From positions 1-64,000 of the forward strand of contig CAZCEC010000029.1 of the NCBI GenBank assembly GCA_964497615.1: a DNA stretch of 64,000 nucleotides, given 5' to 3'. This document shows positions 34,831-43,636 of the stretch, in pieces. Under the pieces are notes generated by a model, which did no database searches, was not told the origin of the DNA, and saw nothing but the letters and a program-made list of their open reading frames with translations. Source of the DNA: CAZCEC01 sp964497615. Its GTDB lineage: Bacteria > Chloroflexota > Anaerolineae > Anaerolineales > UBA6663. Positions within the stretch are counted from its first letter, which is position 1, and the number at the start of each line of letters is the position of its first letter. The position numbers were made by a program, and so were the translations under genes.

Positions 34831-35508
34831 ATGCCGCTTGAAGCAATCAGCCTCAACGCCGCCGCCGACAAGATCCAGCGCCCGTTCTCGGTGGTGCCGC
34901 TGGCATCCGTGGCGGACCTCAGCCTGAGCCTGTACATGTGCCAGGGCCAGATCAACTGGCACCGCCACCCGGATGAAGATGAATTGTTCCTGGTTCACGA
35001 GGGGGTGGTGCAGTTGGACACCGAGCGCGGCCGCCTGACGCTGCACTCGGAGGAGCTCGCGGTGGTACCCAAGGGGGTTGGGCATCGATCCGGCTCTCAG
35101 CTTCGGTNNNNNNNNNNCCTCATCCGGCCGACGGTCCTGGCCGACCGCAAGAACGGGCAACGGCACTTCGCCCTGGACACCGACCCGCCAATTGAGAAGG
35201 TGCGCCTGGCCCGCGTCCAGGCCACGTTGGGCGCGCCGTATCGCGCGGCGGCCGTGGCCCAGGTGGAAGACTTCGAACTACTGCTCATTCGCGCCGAGGG
35301 CGACAGCCCGCCGCAGCCCGCAGCGGAGTATCACCAACTCTGGCTGGCCCTGCGCGGGCATACGACTATTACCCTTCCCGGCCAGCCACCCGCTTCCCTC
35401 ACAGCCGGCGAAATGGTGCGTGTCCCGCCGGGAACGCCGCACACGCTCTCGGCGACGCAGCCCAGCCTGCTCCTAACCCTTTCACGCGCCACGCCGGCCG
35501 AAGGGTAG
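34831..35508 (+). CDS. Double-cupin protein (interrupted by assembly gap)
   Basis: About 225 residues forming two cupin domains. The first has the metal motif WHRHPDEDELFLVHEG and then PKGVGHRS. The second has YHQLWLALRGHTTI and VPPGTPHTLSA and keeps fewer metal ligands. Small cupins of this kind bind metals or small polar ligands; function is not assignable. Ten N at 35108-35117 fall at the end of the first cupin; the frame happens to remain open across them. AAGG precedes the ATG. It converges with the plsY-like gene. Confidence 0.82.
   Translation: MPLEAISLNAAADKIQRPFSVVPLASVADLSLSLYMCQGQINWHRHPDEDELFLVHEGVVQLDTERGRLTLHSEELAVVPKGVGHRSGSQLRXXXXLIRPTVLADRKNGQRHFALDTDPPIEKVRLARVQATLGAPYRAAAVAQVEDFELLLIRAEGDSPPQPAAEYHQLWLALRGHTTITLPGQPPASLTAGEMVRVPPGTPHTLSATQPSLLLTLSRATPAEG
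35108..35117. other. Assembly gap (10 N) inside cupin gene
   Basis: Ten undetermined bases. The frame is open across them, but the true length is unknown. Confidence 0.98.
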
Positions 35509-35510
35509 GC

Positions 35511-36107
35511 TCAACCTTCGTCCTTCGCCTTATCCAACCACAGGCTGCGGTACACCCGCCCCCAATCGGACGTTGCCCGCAGGGCCACCACCAGGCCGCC
35601 CGCGCCGGCCGCCAGCGCCGGCCCAAATTGTCGGGTTAGCAGCCACATCACCGGCCCAAACAGAACCCCAGCAGCCACCGTGCCGCGCGCGCCATGCCGC
35701 AGCCCGAACAGCCCCGCCAGGGCCAGCCCCAGCCCCACCGGGAACCCGAGCGGTTCGATCGCCAGCATCGCGCCGCCCAGGGCGCCCAGGCCCATACCGC
35801 CCTTGAAGCCGGCCAGCGCGGGCCAGCAGTGGCCTGCCACAACGCCGGCAGCCGCCGCTGCCAACGCCCAGTCGGACGCGCCGAACCTCACCGCCAGCCA
35901 ACCGGCCGCGTAGCCCTTGGCGAGGTCCAGCCCGGCGACGAGCAGCGCCACCCCAAGCCCCAGTTGGCGCAGGGTGTTGGTTGCACCGGAGTGGCCGGAG
36001 CCCCCGGCGCGGATGTCGCGGCCCGCCACGAGGCGGCTTACCCACACTCCAAAGGGCAGCGAGCCCAGGCCATAGCCAGCCGCGGCCAATAGCAGGAGAT
36101 TGAGCAT
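35511..36107 (-). CDS. PlsY-family glycerol-3-phosphate acyltransferase (divergent)
   Basis: A 198-residue polytopic membrane protein matching PlsY: GSLPFGVWVSRL, GGSGHSGATN and AGHCWPALAGFKGGMG. PlsY transfers the acyl group from acyl-phosphate, the PlsX product, to glycerol-3-phosphate. The canonical GSGNPGATN and KGGKGVAT blocks are altered here (N to H, K to M), and the third motif is not clear, so activity or substrate may differ. It is last in a minus-strand pair with the Pro-rich membrane protein, 7 nt apart. Confidence 0.78.
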   Translation of the reverse strand: MLNLLLLAAAGYGLGSLPFGVWVSRLVAGRDIRAGGSGHSGATNTLRQLGLGVALLVAGLDLAKGYAAGWLAVRFGASDWALAAAAAGVVAGHCWPALAGFKGGMGLGALGGAMLAIEPLGFPVGLGLALAGLFGLRHGARGTVAAGVLFGPVMWLLTRQFGPALAAGAGGLVVALRATSDWGRVYRSLWLDKAKDEG

Positions 36108-36114
36108 TGGCGAC

Positions 36115-36837
36115 TTAGGGCGTGGGCGTCGGCCAGAACGGCAAGCCCGGCAGTGTCGGGTCCTTCAGGTCTTCGGCCAAATCCTCCAAGTAGCCCTCCG
36201 CTTCCACCAGCGTCGTGCCAAACGGCGTGTCCTGCATGTCGATGTGAATGGGCACTGCAATCGCAATCGGGACCACGTGCGAGATCGGCACCACGATGCT
36301 GATGGGGATCATCGGCGTGAGGCTGATGCCGATGCTGGTGACCACCGGAAAGTTCAGCGGGAACACCCCCAAGGGCGTGCGCAGCGGCACGGCCACGTTG
36401 GTGTTGATGGGCAGGGTGTAGCTGATGGGGACCTTGATCAGGTCGTGGTACCGAACGGTCAGGGATACGGGGATTGTTTCGCGAATCTCGACGTTGTAAT
36501 CAATGGCCGCATTGGCCAACTCGGCCACGGATTCGGCGGCAGTGCCCGCGGCGACCCCCGCCAGCCGCTGGCCTTCGAGCAGCAAGTTTAGCAGGTAGGC
36601 ATTGATCGCCAGCGACACGATCACCGCCAGCCACAGAAGATAGTAATCGAGCGGACGCCGCCAACGGCCCACTGGGCGCGATTTCGCGGGTGGTTGAGCC
36701 GGCGGCTCCGCGGGCGGCTGGCTGGGCGCTTCGATGGGCGGCTGCGCCGGCGGCAGGGGCAGCGGCTCGGTCCGCGCATGGGCTGGCGGGGTCGCCGCGG
36801 TAACGTCATTCGGGTTTGGTTCCAAAGTCGCCTCCAT
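36115..36837 (-). CDS. Pro-rich membrane protein with valine/proline beta repeats
   Basis: A 240-residue protein of unknown function. A Pro-rich cytoplasmic N-terminus (about 15-55, PPAQPP repeats) precedes a membrane helix (about 66-88). The outer part has alternating segments such as VPISYTLPINTNV, VPLRTPLGVFPL and VPISIVVPISHVV, likely a repetitive beta structure. The C-terminus PFWPTPTP is short. I recognise no family with confidence. It lies 7 nt before the plsY-like gene and 3 nt after the methylase-like gene, so the three minus-strand genes look cotranscribed. Confidence 0.7.
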   Translation of the reverse strand: MEATLEPNPNDVTAATPPAHARTEPLPLPPAQPPIEAPSQPPAEPPAQPPAKSRPVGRWRRPLDYYLLWLAVIVSLAINAYLLNLLLEGQRLAGVAAGTAAESVAELANAAIDYNVEIRETIPVSLTVRYHDLIKVPISYTLPINTNVAVPLRTPLGVFPLNFPVVTSIGISLTPMIPISIVVPISHVVPIAIAVPIHIDMQDTPFGTTLVEAEGYLEDLAEDLKDPTLPGLPFWPTPTP

Positions 36838-36840
36838 CCA

Positions 36841-39096
36841 TCAGTCCATAGGTTCCTCGCCAAGGGCGAGCTGCTGGGCCGCCGCCAGCGGATCGCCCGC
36901 CAGCGCGCGTTCCAGATTGTCGCGCGACAGGGCCGGGTCGCCTGCCACGCGCCTGATCTGCCGATACTTCACTACCGTCCAGCGCGCAGCGCGCATGGCC
37001 AGGCGCAGGCGGGGATCGCGCCTGAGCTTGACTTCGGCCAGTCCAGCCCGCCCGCCCGGGAGAATCAGATAACGGCGGCGCAGGGCGGGGACGGGCAGGC
37101 CAAGCAGCACACCACCCAACTCGGCGGTGCTGAGCACCGCAAAGGCATACACTCCCTGCGCGTGCGCCGCCCACACCAGCGGGTTATCGCCCGTGACTTC
37201 AAACCCCAGACGGACGGCCAAGGCGCGGAGTTCAGCCAGCATCCACGCCACTTCGGCCGCGCGCTTTTCGGGGCTATCTTCCGGCCGCCGGCGCCACAGG
37301 CCAGCCTCCACATGCTCACCGTAGGCGGCCAGGCAGGCCATCACCAGGGAGCGTCCGGGCGTCTCCACGCCAGGGAAGGCCGCGTACAATCGAGGCAGCA
37401 GATCGTGCTCGTCAAGCGTTTCGTTCTGCCGCCATTCGGTACGCACGGCGGCTTCCACTCGATCCGCCAAGGTCGTTGCCGTCCCCGGCTGGTCCGTCAG
37501 CCACCACAGGCCGGTGCTGGGTTCGGAGTCCGGCTCGGCCCCAATCCGCACGAACAGGCTGGAGTCCTTCGCCGCGGCCTCGATCGCGCGGTTGGTCGGA
37601 CCAATCAGATCGTCGCTTAGGGCGCCGGGCGCGCCACCTTCCACCGCCGCCAGCCAAGCGGCGAAGTGCAGGCTGGCCCACCGGCTCGGCTCAGCCCGGG
37701 CGCGGAGGGCCGCGGCCATCGCCCCAGGCGCCGTGGCTGGCGGCGCATCGGCGGGCGGGCGCTTATCCCAGATGAGGGTCTCATCGTCCACCGCCGCCGC
37801 CCGCGCGGCCCACACGATCTGCGCTTCGCCGCTGTCGGCGCGCAGCGCCGCTCCCTTCACCGCCAGCCCAGCCGCCTGCCCGGCGGCCAGCGCCGCCGCG
37901 CAGAACCCCGGTTCGGCCTCAGGCAGCAACGCCACGATGCGGCCGTCTGGGGCGAGGGCGGGCAGCGTCGCGCTCAGGGTCCGGTGCAGGGCGCGGGCGT
38001 GCCAGGTCCAATCATAGCGCCTGCGGCGCAGCACCGACCGCACAGGCTCCGCGGCCTCCGGCCCCCACAGCCAGGCCGCCCACACGGCCGACAAGGTCCA
38101 CAGCGCCTGATTGGGCCGCGGCAGCGCGGTGAGGATGAGCGGGCAACTGGCCGCGGGCAGCGCCGCGGCCGCGTCGCGCACCGAGCCTGAGAAGGCATGG
38201 ATGCCGGTGCTTTCCCCGGCCAACAGTTCATCGAGCGGCACCGAACGGTCTGGCGCGGGCGCCCCGGCCAGCAGGCCCACGGCCGCCTCCAGCGCCAGCC
38301 AGAAGTTCACCTCGCGGAAGCGCCGCGGGGTGACAAGCACCTTGGGCCGCTCCTGCGCCAGCACTGTGGCCGCATCGAAGGCCGCCACCAGCAGGCCGGC
38401 CAGCAGCCGGTGTGTTTCGCGGCTCGCGTCCAGGCTGTCGAGCTTGACCAGGATGGCCCCAATGGCGGCCAGGGTGCGCGGCGGATACACCTCCAGCGCC
38501 TCAATCGCGTGGCCCCGATCCTCGTCGCCGAGGCCGGCCACCCGCCCCAGCAGGTAGTGGTAGTCGGGGCCGGAGCGACTGTGCCGGCGGGCGGCTTCGC
38601 GGTCGGCGTCGTCGGCGGGCATCGTCCCTGGCCCGCATTTGAGGCAGACATAGCCTTTCTCCACCGGCTCGCCCGCCTCCACTTCCCAATCGTAGTAGTC
38701 GGCCGTCACGGCCCCATCGCATGTGCCGCAGCGGGTGGCGTACAGGGCCGTCACCTGCCGCTCGAGGCGGTCGGCAGGGCCGCGGCCGGTGGAGGCGTCG
38801 CCGAGGCGGGTGAGCGCGGCGCGCAATTCGGGCACGCTGGGTGGGCGAACAGCCAACGACAGCACCAAACGCGCCACCGGATTGAGGGTGGCCACGATCA
38901 CGCGCCGCTCCAGCCGCAGGACCTCCAGCGCCACGGCCGGGGAGGTGCCGTAGGGATCAAAAACCAGGCCGCCGGGCTGGGTGTGCTGCTGAACATAGTG
39001 CGCGGCCACGCCTTCCGCCAATGGCGGCAAAAAGCGCCCCAGCAAGCGGGGCGTCGTGGACGGCACTCCAGGGACAAAGGCCAGCGGCATGGGCAC
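36841..39096 (-). CDS. Degenerate DNA-methylase-like protein with zinc ribbon
   Basis: A 751-residue protein. GGLVFDPYGTSPAVALEVL (43-61) resembles the SAM-binding DPFxGSGTT motif of amino-methylating DNA methylases, and VATLNPVAR follows as in the next strand. Four cysteines form a zinc ribbon (C123, C126, C151, C154). At 321-330 (ILTALPRPNQ, then LWTLSAVWAAWLW) the context matches the catalytic TDPPY plus LSxxxxxWL block of DUF1156-type methylases, but DPPY is lost. The SAM fold seems kept while the catalytic motif is absent. It is divergent from the M20 peptidase. Family assignment is by motif only. Confidence 0.6.
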   Translation of the reverse strand: MPMPLAFVPGVPSTTPRLLGRFLPPLAEGVAAHYVQQHTQPGGLVFDPYGTSPAVALEVLRLERRVIVATLNPVARLVLSLAVRPPSVPELRAALTRLGDASTGRGPADRLERQVTALYATRCGTCDGAVTADYYDWEVEAGEPVEKGYVCLKCGPGTMPADDADREAARRHSRSGPDYHYLLGRVAGLGDEDRGHAIEALEVYPPRTLAAIGAILVKLDSLDASRETHRLLAGLLVAAFDAATVLAQERPKVLVTPRRFREVNFWLALEAAVGLLAGAPAPDRSVPLDELLAGESTGIHAFSGSVRDAAAALPAASCPLILTALPRPNQALWTLSAVWAAWLWGPEAAEPVRSVLRRRRYDWTWHARALHRTLSATLPALAPDGRIVALLPEAEPGFCAAALAAGQAAGLAVKGAALRADSGEAQIVWAARAAAVDDETLIWDKRPPADAPPATAPGAMAAALRARAEPSRWASLHFAAWLAAVEGGAPGALSDDLIGPTNRAIEAAAKDSSLFVRIGAEPDSEPSTGLWWLTDQPGTATTLADRVEAAVRTEWRQNETLDEHDLLPRLYAAFPGVETPGRSLVMACLAAYGEHVEAGLWRRRPEDSPEKRAAEVAWMLAELRALAVRLGFEVTGDNPLVWAAHAQGVYAFAVLSTAELGGVLLGLPVPALRRRYLILPGGRAGLAEVKLRRDPRLRLAMRAARWTVVKYRQIRRVAGDPALSRDNLERALAGDPLAAAQQLALGEEPMD

Positions 39097-39169
39097 TCCA
39101 GAGACGGAGTATACTATCGTCGCTCACCTTTCTTATTTGCTTCCTAGCGCATCCGCGTCTAACCTGCCC

Positions 39170-40309
39170 ATGCCACCTCTTCCCATCCAGTCATTTGAGC
39201 CGCACAGCGCCGCCCTCGTGTCGCTTGTTCACAAGTTGGTCGAGATTGAGTCCCCGTCGGACGACAAGGCGGCGGTGGACCGCCTGGGTGAGGTCGTCGC
39301 CGCCGAACTGCGCGGCCTGGGCGCAAGCGTGACGGTGGAGCCGCGCCAATTCGTGGGTGACATTGTGATCGGCCGGTGGGAGGGCAGTGCGCCGGAGATG
39401 CGGGGCCTGCTGACCCTGTGTCACCTGGATACGGTGTATCCCCTGGGCATCTTGGAACGCCAACCGTGCCGCGAGGTGGAGGGCAAGCTCTTTGGCCCAG
39501 GCACACTGGACATGAAGGCCAGCACCGCCATGCTGCTGACGGCGCTGGGAGTCTTGCGCGAGGCGGGCCGCTGGCCGCGACGGCCGCTGACTACCGTCTT
39601 CACCACGGACGAGGAGATCGGCAGCGACCAATCCCGCGCGCTGATCGAGGCCATGGCGGCGCAGGCAGGGCTGGTGCTGTGCCTGGAACCCTGCCTGCCG
39701 GACGGTTCGCTGAAGACCTGGCGCAAGGGCGTGGGCGACTTTGACCTCACCATTCGGGGGCAGGCGGCGCATGCCGGCGTGGACCACGCGCGCGGGCGCA
39801 GCGCCATTGAGGAAGTGGCCCACCACATCCTCGCCATCCAGCGGCTGACCGACTATGAGAAGGGCACCACGGTGAACGTGGGCGTGGTGGCGGGCGGCAC
39901 GCGTTCTAACGTGGTGGCGGACGAGGCCCGCGCCAAGGTGGATATGCGCGTTGCCACGCAAGAAGAGGCGGACCGCCTGACGGCGTGGATGCAGAACCTG
40001 AAGCCGGTGCTGGACGGGACCTCCATCGAGGTCGTCGGGGGCCTTAACCGGCCGCCGATGCCGCGCGATGAGTTGATGGTGCGCACCTTTGGGCGCGCGA
40101 GGGAGATCGCGGCTGAGTTGGGAATGGCGCTGACTGAGGGGGGCACCGGCGGCGGGTCGGACGCCAACTTCGTCTCGCCGCTGGGCGTGCCCGTGCTCGA
40201 CGGCCTGGGGGCCATCGGCAACGGCGCCCACTCCGAGCGCGAGCACATCGTGATCGGCGACCTGCCACGGCGCACGGCCCTCATCGCCGCTTTGCTGAGC
40301 GAGTGGTAG
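39170..40309 (+). CDS. M20-family metallopeptidase (glutamate carboxypeptidase-like)
   Basis: A 379-residue dizinc peptidase. The metal and catalytic residues are visible: LCHLDTVYP (His, Asp), GPGTLDMKAS (Asp), TTDEEIGS (Glu base and ligand), LCLEPCL, and NGAHSEREHI near the end. The dimerization domain lies between (GQAAHAGVDHARG). The sequence fits the CPG2-like glutamate carboxypeptidase branch, which cleaves C-terminal Glu from folates or peptides. The ATG at 39170 is used; a TATACT box at 39110 gives a leader of about 50 nt. It is divergent from the methylase-like gene. Confidence 0.92.
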   Translation: MPPLPIQSFEPHSAALVSLVHKLVEIESPSDDKAAVDRLGEVVAAELRGLGASVTVEPRQFVGDIVIGRWEGSAPEMRGLLTLCHLDTVYPLGILERQPCREVEGKLFGPGTLDMKASTAMLLTALGVLREAGRWPRRPLTTVFTTDEEIGSDQSRALIEAMAAQAGLVLCLEPCLPDGSLKTWRKGVGDFDLTIRGQAAHAGVDHARGRSAIEEVAHHILAIQRLTDYEKGTTVNVGVVAGGTRSNVVADEARAKVDMRVATQEEADRLTAWMQNLKPVLDGTSIEVVGGLNRPPMPRDELMVRTFGRAREIAAELGMALTEGGTGGGSDANFVSPLGVPVLDGLGAIGNGAHSEREHIVIGDLPRRTALIAALLSEW

Positions 40310-40331
40310 CTAGAAACGTTCCAAGGAAGGG

Positions 40332-41630
40332 TTAGTCGTCGGGGGGCAGACCCAAGTGCGCGGCCAACGCCTCGTAGCTGGTGAACCAGGCCATGGTGTT
40401 CACGAACGACGCGATGGAGGAACTGCGACGACGCAGGAGGCGCACGGCCTCGCCCACCGGGTCCGCCCCGGCCGCGCCGCCGCCGCCGCCCGCATACGCA
40501 CCGTAGAAAGCGAAATAGGCCTGGTTGAGCTTGCGGATCTGGTAGCCATTGGCCCAGAAGTAGCGCCGCCGCGCCTCCATGTAGGCCTCCGCCGTCTCCA
40601 CCCGCCCCTCCGCCAGGAGCCGGTCGGCGGTGACGCGCGTTGCGTGCATCTCCTCGCGATAATCAAACGGCGGCCGCACCGTCTCGCGGGGGGCCGCGTC
40701 GCGGCGCAGGATGTACGGGTAGGGCCGCGGAGGCGGCACAAACTCGGGATAGTAGCGCTCGATGACCAGCGCCCCCAACTCGTCGCCGATCATCTCGGCG
40801 GTCGTTTCGTTCATCGTCCGCAGTTCGGGCGAAGTGGTGTAATTGATCCCGAGCGGGCGCAGGGTGAGGTAGTTGTGAAGCCACTCGTGCGCCGTCACGG
40901 AGGCCAGCCAGTTCAGGTTGCTGGTTTCGGCCACCATGGTGGGGTACGTGCCGATGCCGCCCAGCGGCACGGTGAGAGCGGACACATCCAGATCGTCCGC
41001 TACCCGCTGCTCCAGGTGAACAAGCTCCTCCAGGGTCAGGGTGCCAGCCACATCCACGTTGGCGTCCTGGCGGATGACGTCGCGCGGCGAGATGATGAGC
41101 GCATACGGCAGGGGAGTCAGGTGAAAGGAGACCGGCGGGGTGGGCTGGCCGGCCGTTACCAGGCCCTCCTCCGCCAGGATCACCGAGAGCTGTTCCTGCA
41201 GGATGGCCTCGGCCACGGGTTGGAGGCCGGCGAGCTCCTCGCGCAGCGCGGCGGCTTCAGCCTGCTGTTCGGCGGTGGCCGCGTCAGGGTCGGCCACGTT
41301 GGGGTCGCTGTACTGCCGCGCGATCTGCCCTTCCAAGTGTTCGAGCTGCCGGCGGAGATCGATGAAGTCCACCACCAGCGCGCTGCGCTCGGCCTCGGGC
41401 AGGTAGGCCTGGGCGTCCATGGCCGCGCGGCCCAACTTCAGGCCGATGGCGTCAATGGTCCAGCCGAAGAAGTCAAACTCAAGGTTGCGGATGTGGCGAC
41501 CGAGGCGCCCGGAGAGGTCGGGCGCGACCACCACATCGCGCGAGAGCAAGGCACTGAGGACGAGGGCGGTGAGACCCCAGGCGACGACTGATAGTAAGGT
41601 GTCACCCAGGGACACGAGCCGGCGGAGCAT
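40332..41630 (-). CDS. Membrane-anchored zinc metalloprotease (gluzincin-like)
   Basis: A 432-residue protein with an N-terminal membrane helix (about 11-30), a second weakly hydrophobic segment and a coiled region (about 85-140). HEWLH at 248-252 is a zinc HExxH motif, and NETTAE at 274-279 supplies the downstream Glu, as in gluzincins. The catalytic domain would lie outside the membrane. The Gly-rich loop GGGGGAAG near 390 is odd. I do not recognise a named family. It is divergent from the epimerase gene at 41667. Confidence 0.75.
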   Translation of the reverse strand: MLRRLVSLGDTLLSVVAWGLTALVLSALLSRDVVVAPDLSGRLGRHIRNLEFDFFGWTIDAIGLKLGRAAMDAQAYLPEAERSALVVDFIDLRRQLEHLEGQIARQYSDPNVADPDAATAEQQAEAAALREELAGLQPVAEAILQEQLSVILAEEGLVTAGQPTPPVSFHLTPLPYALIISPRDVIRQDANVDVAGTLTLEELVHLEQRVADDLDVSALTVPLGGIGTYPTMVAETSNLNWLASVTAHEWLHNYLTLRPLGINYTTSPELRTMNETTAEMIGDELGALVIERYYPEFVPPPRPYPYILRRDAAPRETVRPPFDYREEMHATRVTADRLLAEGRVETAEAYMEARRRYFWANGYQIRKLNQAYFAFYGAYAGGGGGAAGADPVGEAVRLLRRRSSSIASFVNTMAWFTSYEALAAHLGLPPDD

Positions 41631-41647
41631 GGAGCGATATTATCACA

Positions 41648-41656
41648 TGCTATAAT
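41648..41656 (+). promoter_or_regulatory. Extended -10 promoter of epimerase gene
   Basis: TGC-TATAAT (41648-41656), a perfect extended -10, ends 10 nt before the ATG at 41667. The leader would be 0-4 nt, with no ribosome site. Confidence 0.7.
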
Positions 41657-41666
41657 CGCGCTCCCG

Positions 41667-42596
41667 ATGAACTTTCTGGTAACTGGCGCGGCGGGGTTCC
41701 TGGGCGCGGCCCTGGCTAACCGGCTGGCCGGCAGTGGTCATGCGGTGCGCGGCCTGGACGACCTCTCAGCCGGCGACCCGGCGCGCCTCTCGGCCCGCGT
41801 GCTCTTCACGCGCGGCGATGTGAATGACCGCCCGAAATTGTGGACCCTGCTGCACGAGGTGGAGTGCGTCTATCACCTGGCGGCGCGGGTCTCGGTGCCC
41901 GAGTCGGTGCTCTACCCGCGCGAATACAACGCCGTGAACGTGGGCGGCACGGTGAGCGTGATGGAGGCCATGCGCGATGCGGGCGTGCGGCGGGTGGTCT
42001 TTGTCTCGTCGGGCGCGGTGTATGGCGAGCAGGACCGGCAGCCCCTGGCCGAGGATCGCCCCCCTGCCCCACGCAGCCCCTACGCTGTCAGCAAGCTATC
42101 GGCGGAATTCTACGTTCACACGATTGGGAACCTGTGGGGCATTGAGACCGTGGCGCTGCGAGTATTTAACGCCTACGGTCCTGGCCAGCCGCTGCCCGCC
42201 GCGCATGCGCCAGTCATCCCGCGCTTCCTGAGGCAGGCGCTCCAAGGCGGTTCGCTGGTGCTGCATGGCGACGGCGCCCAGACGCGCGACTATGTGTTTG
42301 TGGAGGATGTGGTGGATGCGCTGGCGGCGGCGGCGACCGCCAAAAGCGTGGACCGGCGCGTCATCAACATCGGCAGCGGGCAGGAGACCAGCGTTCGCGA
42401 CCTGGCCCGGCTGGTGGGCGAGGTGACGGGACAGCCAGTGGAGATCGTCGCCAGCAAAGCGGATAACGGCGGCGTCTCGCGCATGTGCGCCGACCTAAGC
42501 CTGGCTGGGCAGAAACTTGGGTTCGCGCCGCAGGTGCCGCTGCGGGAGGGGCTGCGGCTGACGCTGGAGCGAGATCCGCGGTTTCAGGCGGCCTGA
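41667..42596 (+). CDS. NAD-dependent epimerase/dehydratase (UDP-glucose 4-epimerase-like)
   Basis: A 309-residue extended SDR. The Rossmann motif is TGAAGFLG, the catalytic Ser lies in VSSGAVYGE and the YxxxK pair in YAVSK. VFNAYGPGQ and HGDGAQTRDYVFVEDVVDA are typical of sugar-nucleotide epimerases of the GalE/WbpP type. It would interconvert UDP-hexoses for surface glycans, although no glycosyltransferase is nearby. It has its own leaderless-type promoter and converges with metF. Confidence 0.93.
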   Translation: MNFLVTGAAGFLGAALANRLAGSGHAVRGLDDLSAGDPARLSARVLFTRGDVNDRPKLWTLLHEVECVYHLAARVSVPESVLYPREYNAVNVGGTVSVMEAMRDAGVRRVVFVSSGAVYGEQDRQPLAEDRPPAPRSPYAVSKLSAEFYVHTIGNLWGIETVALRVFNAYGPGQPLPAAHAPVIPRFLRQALQGGSLVLHGDGAQTRDYVFVEDVVDALAAAATAKSVDRRVINIGSGQETSVRDLARLVGEVTGQPVEIVASKADNGGVSRMCADLSLAGQKLGFAPQVPLREGLRLTLERDPRFQAA

Positions 42597-42661
42597 GGCG
42601 GCCAGGGCCTCTCGTCGGCGCGGTGCGACGTCGCGGGGTCCATTACTTTCAGCCTACCCGT

Positions 42662-43636
42662 CTACTTGCCCGCCCCCTGGCGCAGCGCGGCATCCCCCAC
42701 CCTCGGGAAGCAGCCCGCCCGGCGGATGATTTCCGCCACCATCTCTTCCTGGCGGAAGGCCATCACGTGCACACCGGCCACGCCGGGGATGGCGCGCACC
42801 TGCTCGATGATCTCGACGCAGATCTGCATTCCTTCTTCGACCCAGCGAGGCTTGGGAGTCTTGTTCAGGCGGTCGACCACGGCATCCGGGATCACAACGC
42901 CGGGGACGCGAGTGCGAATAAACTGGGCCGCCTTGGGCGAGCGCAGGGGACCGACTCCAGCCAGGATGAAGAGTTGCTCGTGGAGGCCCAAGTCGCGGAC
43001 CTGGGCCATGAAGCGCTCGAATACAGGCACGTCGAAGATGTACTGCGTCTGGATAAATTCAGCCCCGGCTTCGGCCTTCTTTGCCAGGCGCTGAGGACGC
43101 CACTCCAGGGGCGGGGCAAAGGGGTTTTCGGCTGCACCAAGGAACACGCGGGGCGGCGAGGTGAGCTGGCGGCCGCTGAGGAACTGACCGTCGTCGCGCA
43201 TGCCCTTGAGGGTGTGCAGCAGATGAATTGAGTCGAAGTCGAAGACGCGCTTAGCCTGGGGCTGGTCGCCGGCCGTCACGTCATCGCCCGTGAGGCACAG
43301 GACGTTGCCCACGCCCAGCGCCGCCGCGCCCAGCAAGTCGCCCTGGAGGGCAATGCGGTTGCGGTCGCGGCACGACATCTGGTACACCGGCTCGTAGCCA
43401 GCGCGCACCAGCAGGGCCGCCATGCCCAGGCTCGACATGTGGACGTTGGCCCCGGAGGCATCGGTACAGTTGATGGCATCCGCGACTTCGGAGAGGACCA
43501 ACGCGGCGTCGTAGACGCCTTGCGGGTCCGCGCTGTCGGGCGGGTTGAGCTCGGCTGTGACGGCGAATAGGCCGGCCCGGAGGGCACGCTCCAGGCGCGT
43601 GCCGGCCCGCATGGGTCGGGTCTCGGGATTCACCAT
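42662..43636 (-). CDS. metF: Methylenetetrahydrofolate reductase
   Basis: A 324-residue FAD TIM-barrel enzyme of the MetF family (FAVTAELNPPDS, CRDRNRIALQGDLLGA, NVLCLTGDD, FIQTQYIFD, AGVGPL). In this operon it probably works as methyl-THF to methylene-THF oxidation or its reverse. The ATG at 43636 overlaps the TGA of the MTHFR C-terminal gene (43632-43630), so translation is coupled. It is the last gene of the corrinoid/folate operon. Here the zinc domain often found fused or adjacent in Wood-Ljungdahl-type MTHFRs is a separate small protein. Confidence 0.94.
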   Translation of the reverse strand: MVNPETRPMRAGTRLERALRAGLFAVTAELNPPDSADPQGVYDAALVLSEVADAINCTDASGANVHMSSLGMAALLVRAGYEPVYQMSCRDRNRIALQGDLLGAAALGVGNVLCLTGDDVTAGDQPQAKRVFDFDSIHLLHTLKGMRDDGQFLSGRQLTSPPRVFLGAAENPFAPPLEWRPQRLAKKAEAGAEFIQTQYIFDVPVFERFMAQVRDLGLHEQLFILAGVGPLRSPKAAQFIRTRVPGVVIPDAVVDRLNKTPKPRWVEEGMQICVEIIEQVRAIPGVAGVHVMAFRQEEMVAEIIRRAGCFPRVGDAALRQGAGK

